Positions 3,861 to 7,103 of a stretch of 7,103 nt of DNA are shown here, one piece after another. A program made the translations under genes and the position numbers. Each line of letters begins with the position of its first letter. Position 1 is the stretch's first letter. The notes beneath the pieces were generated by a model. That model was given only the letters and a program-made list of their open reading frames with translations. It made no database searches and was not told the DNA's origin. This DNA is from Ktedonobacter sp. (GTDB lineage: Bacteria > Chloroflexota > Ktedonobacteria > Ktedonobacterales > Ktedonobacteraceae): positions 945 to 8,047 of the forward strand of contig DMFQ01000288.1 in assembly GCA_003450555.1 (NCBI GenBank), in the 5' to 3' direction.

Positions 3861-6317
3861 ATGATTCACCGTCAAGAAGCTGTCATCGGTGGCCGGGTTA
3901 TGAGCATAGAGACCGGTCGAGTGGCAGAGCAAGCCAGCGGCGCAGTGTTAGTGCGCTATGGCGATACTGTTATCCTGGCAACCGTGGTTGGCAGCAACGA
4001 GCCTCGCGAAGGCATTGATTTTTTCCCTTTAACTGTTGATGTAGAAGAGCGTATGTATGCCGCGGGAAAAATCCCCGGTGGTTTTATTAAACGTGAAGGT
4101 CGTGCCTCAGAACATGCTATCCTCGCCTGTCGTCTCGCCGATCGCCCACTTCGCCCACTTTTCCCAAAAGGGTATCGTAACGATGTACAGATAGTGATTA
4201 CCGTCCTTTCTGTAGACCAGGAGAATGATTCCGATATTCTTGGTATCGTGGGAGCCTCAGCGGCACTTAGCGTGTCAGATATTCCTTTTTCTGGTCCGGT
4301 AGGAGCGGTACGTGTTGGTCATGTTGATGGCCAGCTTGTGATTAACCCACTTGAGTCACAGATGGGTCAGAGCAGGCTAGACCTTGCTATCGCGGGCACG
4401 ACGGATGCTGTGATGATGGTCGAGGCTGGTGCAAAAGAACTGCCAGAGGATCTGATGTTAGAGGCAGTGCGCTTTGGTCACGAGGCATTGCAAGACATCA
4501 TCAAAATGCAAGAGAAACTGGCCCAGGCTGTGAACAAAGTCAAAAGGCCATTTCAAGCTCCGGCAGTTGATGAAGCGCTGAAAAGTAAAGTGGCAGAGTT
4601 CGTACGCCCTCGCTTTGAAGCGGCTGTACATAATCCCAACAAGGCAGCTCGTTCGGCTGCACTGGGAATGGTACAGGATGAACTGGTCACGGTACTGGGA
4701 GCGGAGTTTCCAGATCGCATGAAAGATATCATCACGTTCTACGAAAAAGAACTAAAAGCTTATGTGCGCAACAATATCCTGGACAATGGAATGCGCCCTG
4801 ACGGTCGTGATCTCAACACCATCCGCCCTATCTCTTGTGAGGTAGGAATGCTGCCACGTACTCATGGTTCCGCCATCTTCACTCGTGGGCAGACGCAGAT
4901 ATTGAGCGTCATCACGCTCGGTTCTCCTGGCGAAGAACAGGTGCTGGACGGCCTCACCGCGAGTGAGAGCAAGCGTTTCATGCACCATTATAACTTCCCA
5001 CCCTACTCAACCGGCGAAAGTAAACCCCTACGTGGTCCTGGTCGCCGTGAGATTGGACATGGTGCCCTCGCCGAACGCGCTATTGCCGCGGTCATTCCCT
5101 CAAAAGGCGAGTTCCCGTACACGATTCGCGCTGTATCCGACGTACTCTCCTCAAACGGTTCATCTTCAATGGGTTCCGTTTGTGGCACAACGCTGGCCCT
5201 CATGGATGCCGGTGTGCCAATTCATGCACCAGTCTCCGGTGTTGCCATGGGACTGATCACTGGAGAAGGGGAGCGCAGTGGTAAATGGGCGGTGTTGAGT
5301 GACATCCAGGGTATTGAAGATGCGTTGGGTGACATGGACTTTAAGGTCGCGGGTACTGCCGACGGTATCACTGCCCTCCAGATGGATATTAAGGTCAAAG
5401 GCATCACCTACGAAATCCTGGCCAAGGCGTTTGAGCAGGCTCGTGAAGGCCGCATGTATATCATGGAAAAGATGCTCGATACGATAGATGCTCCTCGCGA
5501 GGCATTGTCGCAATTTGCGCCGAGTATCCAGACGATCAAGATCAACCCTGAAAAGATAGGTGCAGTCATCGGCCCAGGCGGCAAGATGATTCGCAAGATT
5601 CAGGAAGAGAGCGGTGCCAAGATCGATATTGAGGACGACGGTTCCGTGAATATCTCAGCCACATCTGGTGAGGCTATGCAGTCCGCGATGGACGCAGTAC
5701 GTGCCTTGACGGAAGAGGTCGAGGTTGGTCGTATCTACACAGGTACGGTACGTCGCCTCGTCGATTTCGGCTGCTTCGTCGAGATCTTGCCTGGGAAAGA
5801 GGGCCTTGTTCGCACCTCGCAACTGGCTGATTACCAGGTCATGCGGCCAGAGGATGTTGTCTCGGTTGGTGACGAAATCACTGTGATGGTGATCGAAGTT
5901 GATCCACAGGGGCGTGTCAACCTCTCACGCCGCGCCGCCTTAAGCGGTGAAATGCCTTCTCAAGCTGAATTGGAGAGCGAGCGTGGCCCAAGCCGTGGCC
6001 CGAATCGTGGAGGTCCTGGTCGCCCAGGCGGTGGTTATGGCGGACGTGACCGCGAAGGCTCAGCGCCGAACCGCGGCCCTGGTGGCTACGGTGGTGGCGG
6101 AGACAGAGGAGGTTACGGCGGCGGACGTGACCGCGGTAGCTACAATGATCGCCCTCCCTACAACGATCGCGGCAGCTCTGGTGACCGCGGCGGCAATTTC
6201 GGACAGCGCCGCCCGATGGGTCCCAATACTGGCGGTGCTAATCGCGGCCCAAATCCCAATGCTCCGCGGCGTGATAGTGACTACGGGCAGCGTCCCCCAG
6301 AGCGTCGCGGCTGGTAA
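3861..6317 (+). CDS. pnp: Polyribonucleotide nucleotidyltransferase (PNPase) with long RGG-type tail
   Basis: PNPase degrades RNA 3' to 5' by phosphorolysis and can add tails in reverse; it acts as a trimer in the cytoplasm. The 818 residues include, in order: the first RNase PH-like domain (about 1-220, with FIKREGR at 75-81), the all-helical domain (about 235-305), the catalytic second RNase PH domain (from RPDGRDL at 312), KH (about 556-615, with GPGGK at 571-575) and S1 (about 620-691, from GRIYTGTV). Catalytic elements are present: RR at 395-396, SSS at 434-436, and D487, D493 and K495 by comparison with E. coli D486, D492 and K494. Residues 695-818 are an added low-complexity tail rich in Gly, Arg, Asn, Pro and Tyr, with three GGYGG blocks; E. 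coli PNPase has about 711 residues in total. The gene follows rpsO, and a long hairpin comes after it. Confidence 0.98.
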   Translation: MIHRQEAVIGGRVMSIETGRVAEQASGAVLVRYGDTVILATVVGSNEPREGIDFFPLTVDVEERMYAAGKIPGGFIKREGRASEHAILACRLADRPLRPLFPKGYRNDVQIVITVLSVDQENDSDILGIVGASAALSVSDIPFSGPVGAVRVGHVDGQLVINPLESQMGQSRLDLAIAGTTDAVMMVEAGAKELPEDLMLEAVRFGHEALQDIIKMQEKLAQAVNKVKRPFQAPAVDEALKSKVAEFVRPRFEAAVHNPNKAARSAALGMVQDELVTVLGAEFPDRMKDIITFYEKELKAYVRNNILDNGMRPDGRDLNTIRPISCEVGMLPRTHGSAIFTRGQTQILSVITLGSPGEEQVLDGLTASESKRFMHHYNFPPYSTGESKPLRGPGRREIGHGALAERAIAAVIPSKGEFPYTIRAVSDVLSSNGSSSMGSVCGTTLALMDAGVPIHAPVSGVAMGLITGEGERSGKWAVLSDIQGIEDALGDMDFKVAGTADGITALQMDIKVKGITYEILAKAFEQAREGRMYIMEKMLDTIDAPREALSQFAPSIQTIKINPEKIGAVIGPGGKMIRKIQEESGAKIDIEDDGSVNISATSGEAMQSAMDAVRALTEEVEVGRIYTGTVRRLVDFGCFVEILPGKEGLVRTSQLADYQVMRPEDVVSVGDEITVMVIEVDPQGRVNLSRRAALSGEMPSQAELESERGPSRGPNRGGPGRPGGGYGGRDREGSAPNRGPGGYGGGGDRGGYGGGRDRGSYNDRPPYNDRGSSGDRGGNFGQRRPMGPNTGGANRGPNPNAPRRDSDYGQRPPERRGW
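6039..6135 (+). repeat. Repeats inside the pnp tail coding region
   Basis: GGCGGACGTGACCGCG occurs exactly twice (6039-6054 and 6120-6135), each encoding a GGRDR unit in the PNPase tail. Farther on, TACAAYGATCGC occurs at 6141-6152 and 6159-6170, encoding YNDR twice. This suggests that the tail grows or shrinks by slippage or unequal exchange of short glycine-arginine modules. Confidence 0.7.
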
Positions 6318-6333
6318 GCAAGAGTAAACTAGT

Positions 6334-6380
6334 TGATGAATGCGCTGTCTATGGTTGTACCACGGACAGCGCATTCATCA
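6334..6380 (+). terminator. Perfect 16-bp hairpin between pnp and udg
   Basis: The arms 6334-6349 and 6365-6380 are exact reverse complements (outer bases TGATGAATGC, inner GCTGTC). Inside, TGGT (6352-6355) pairs with ACCA (6359-6362) around a 3-nt loop. No T run follows directly; six T's occur only at 6402-6407, after a weak AATAG/CTATT pairing (6382-6386 with 6399-6403). It starts 17 bp after the pnp stop and probably stabilises or ends the pnp message. Confidence 0.6.
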
Positions 6381-6410
6381 CAATAGAGAGTAGTATCCCT
6401 ATTTTTTGAA

Positions 6411-6430
6411 AAGAGGTATAAAGAGGTATG
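6411..6430 (+). promoter_or_regulatory. Tandem AAGAGGTAT repeat at the udg start
   Basis: AAGAGGTATA (6411-6420) is followed directly by AAGAGGTATG (6421-6430), whose last bases include the start ATG at 6428. The first copy is 10 nt from the ATG and is a usable Shine-Dalgarno; the second is too close to serve this start. It looks like a small tandem duplication. Confidence 0.6.
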
Positions 6431-7075
6431 TCTTCAGAGGAAATGCTGAGGGAAATAGCCGCGGAGGTCTCTACCTGTTCAAAATGTGATCTCTGCAAAG
6501 GTCGAACAAAGGCCGTCCCTGGCGAAGGAAGCCCACAAGCTAAAATACTCTTTGTCGGTGAAGGTCCTGGCTTCCATGAAGATAAACAAGGGCGCCCATT
6601 TGTCGGCCCCTCTGGGCAATTACTGGAAGAGTTGATCAAAAGCATTGGCCTGAAGCGCTCAGACGTCTTTATCACCAATGTGGTAAAGTGCCGTCCACCT
6701 GAGAATCGTGATCCATTACCGGCTGAGATCAACGCCTGCAACGATTATCTTGAGCGGCAGATCGCCATCCTAAAACCGCAGGTCATCGTGACCCTGGGAC
6801 GCATTTCTATGTCAAAGTTCTTTGCTGGTGAGAAGATCAGTGTTATTCATGGTCGCCCCCGCAAAAAAGATGGCTTTATTTGTATTCCCATGTTTCATCC
6901 CGCTGCTGCGCTGCGTACAGAGAGTTATAAAATCGCGCTCCGCGAAGATTTCAAAAAGATCCCCCTCGCGCTGGCTGAGGCCGAACGTTTAACGGCAGAA
7001 TCCTCAAGCAAAGAGGCGGTAGCTGTCGCCAAAGCAAAAAAAGAGGAGCCTCCAGAGCAGATGTCGCTGTTTTAG
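6428..7075 (+). CDS. udg: Family 4 uracil-DNA glycosylase (4Fe-4S type)
   Basis: This enzyme removes uracil from DNA, arising from cytosine deamination or dUTP incorporation, as the first step of base excision repair. The 215 residues show the family 4 pattern: CSKCDLC at 17-23, C88 in KCRPPENRDP and C104, giving the CXXC-Xn-C-X15-C layout that holds a 4Fe-4S cluster; the active-site motif GEGPG (44-48) followed by DKQGRPFVGPSGQLL (52-66); and FHPAAALR (156-163), the second catalytic motif. The core ends near residue 185. The remainder is a charged Ala/Lys/Glu tail ending EEPPEQMSLF, whose last five residues resemble the bacterial sliding-clamp motif QLSLF. It starts 110 bp after pnp, beyond a strong hairpin, and no consensus promoter is obvious, so it may depend on readthrough. 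Related phage-polymerase-type annotations of this superfamily are historical misnomers. Confidence 0.94.
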   Translation: MSSEEMLREIAAEVSTCSKCDLCKGRTKAVPGEGSPQAKILFVGEGPGFHEDKQGRPFVGPSGQLLEELIKSIGLKRSDVFITNVVKCRPPENRDPLPAEINACNDYLERQIAILKPQVIVTLGRISMSKFFAGEKISVIHGRPRKKDGFICIPMFHPAAALRTESYKIALREDFKKIPLALAEAERLTAESSSKEAVAVAKAKKEEPPEQMSLF

Positions 7076-7103
7076 GACGATTTCCGATCAAGCAGGCTGT
7101 ATT

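Noticed and set aside
5947..6327. 126-codon plus-strand frame over the pnp tail
   Set aside because: An out-of-frame reading of the GC-rich tail repeats, giving Ala/Val-rich sequence, with pnp itself clearly in the other frame.
1..7103. tRNA, rRNA, CRISPR array, insertion sequence or phage attachment site
   Set aside because: No cloverleaf, regularly spaced repeat array, transposase or terminal inverted repeat was seen; all genes are core housekeeping genes with normal spacing.

Overview
The window reads as an ordinary bacterial chromosome segment carrying core translation, RNA-decay and DNA-repair genes, all on the + strand. Base composition is moderate and the proteins are clearly bacterial. 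Family-level impressions (NusG and L12 wording, a four-cysteine family 4 uracil-DNA glycosylase, a long Arg/Gly-rich PNPase tail) suggest Chloroflexota, perhaps Ktedonobacteria. That placement is inference from memory, not a database result.

Layout: (1) 2-1738 holds nusG (5' end outside the window), rplK and rplA, closely spaced and each with a good Shine-Dalgarno. (2) 1739-2101 is a 363-nt leader before rplJ. It carries an extended -10 promoter, a recognisable L10 leader RNA core, a textbook intrinsic terminator with eight T's, and a possible second switch around the rplJ ribosome binding site. (3) 2102-3042 is rplJ-rplL, followed by a long perfect hairpin with no T run. (4) 3109-3478 is a near-perfect palindrome, a consensus extended -10 promoter and rpsO with a GTG start. 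(5) 3479-3860 is a 382-nt rpsO-pnp spacer with two hairpins around a T-poor segment with short repeats. (6) 3861-6317 is pnp, with an intact catalytic core, KH and S1 domains, and a 124-residue disordered Arg/Gly-rich tail. (7) 6318-7075 is a 16-bp perfect hairpin and then a family 4 uracil-DNA glycosylase ending in a sliding-clamp-type peptide.

How the genes fit together: L11, L1, L10 and L12 build the ribosome's two stalks. L10 with L12 dimers probably feeds back on the rplJ leader by transcription attenuation. S15 and PNPase form the classic rpsO-pnp pair linking ribosome assembly to RNA turnover. The usual rpoB-rpoC genes are absent after rplL, so the standard nusG-rplKAJL-rpoBC order is interrupted here.

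No wholly new multi-gene system is visible. The most interesting material is regulatory RNA (the L10 leader switch and the pnp leader) and two protein tails (the PNPase RGG tail and the UDG QMSLF terminus).
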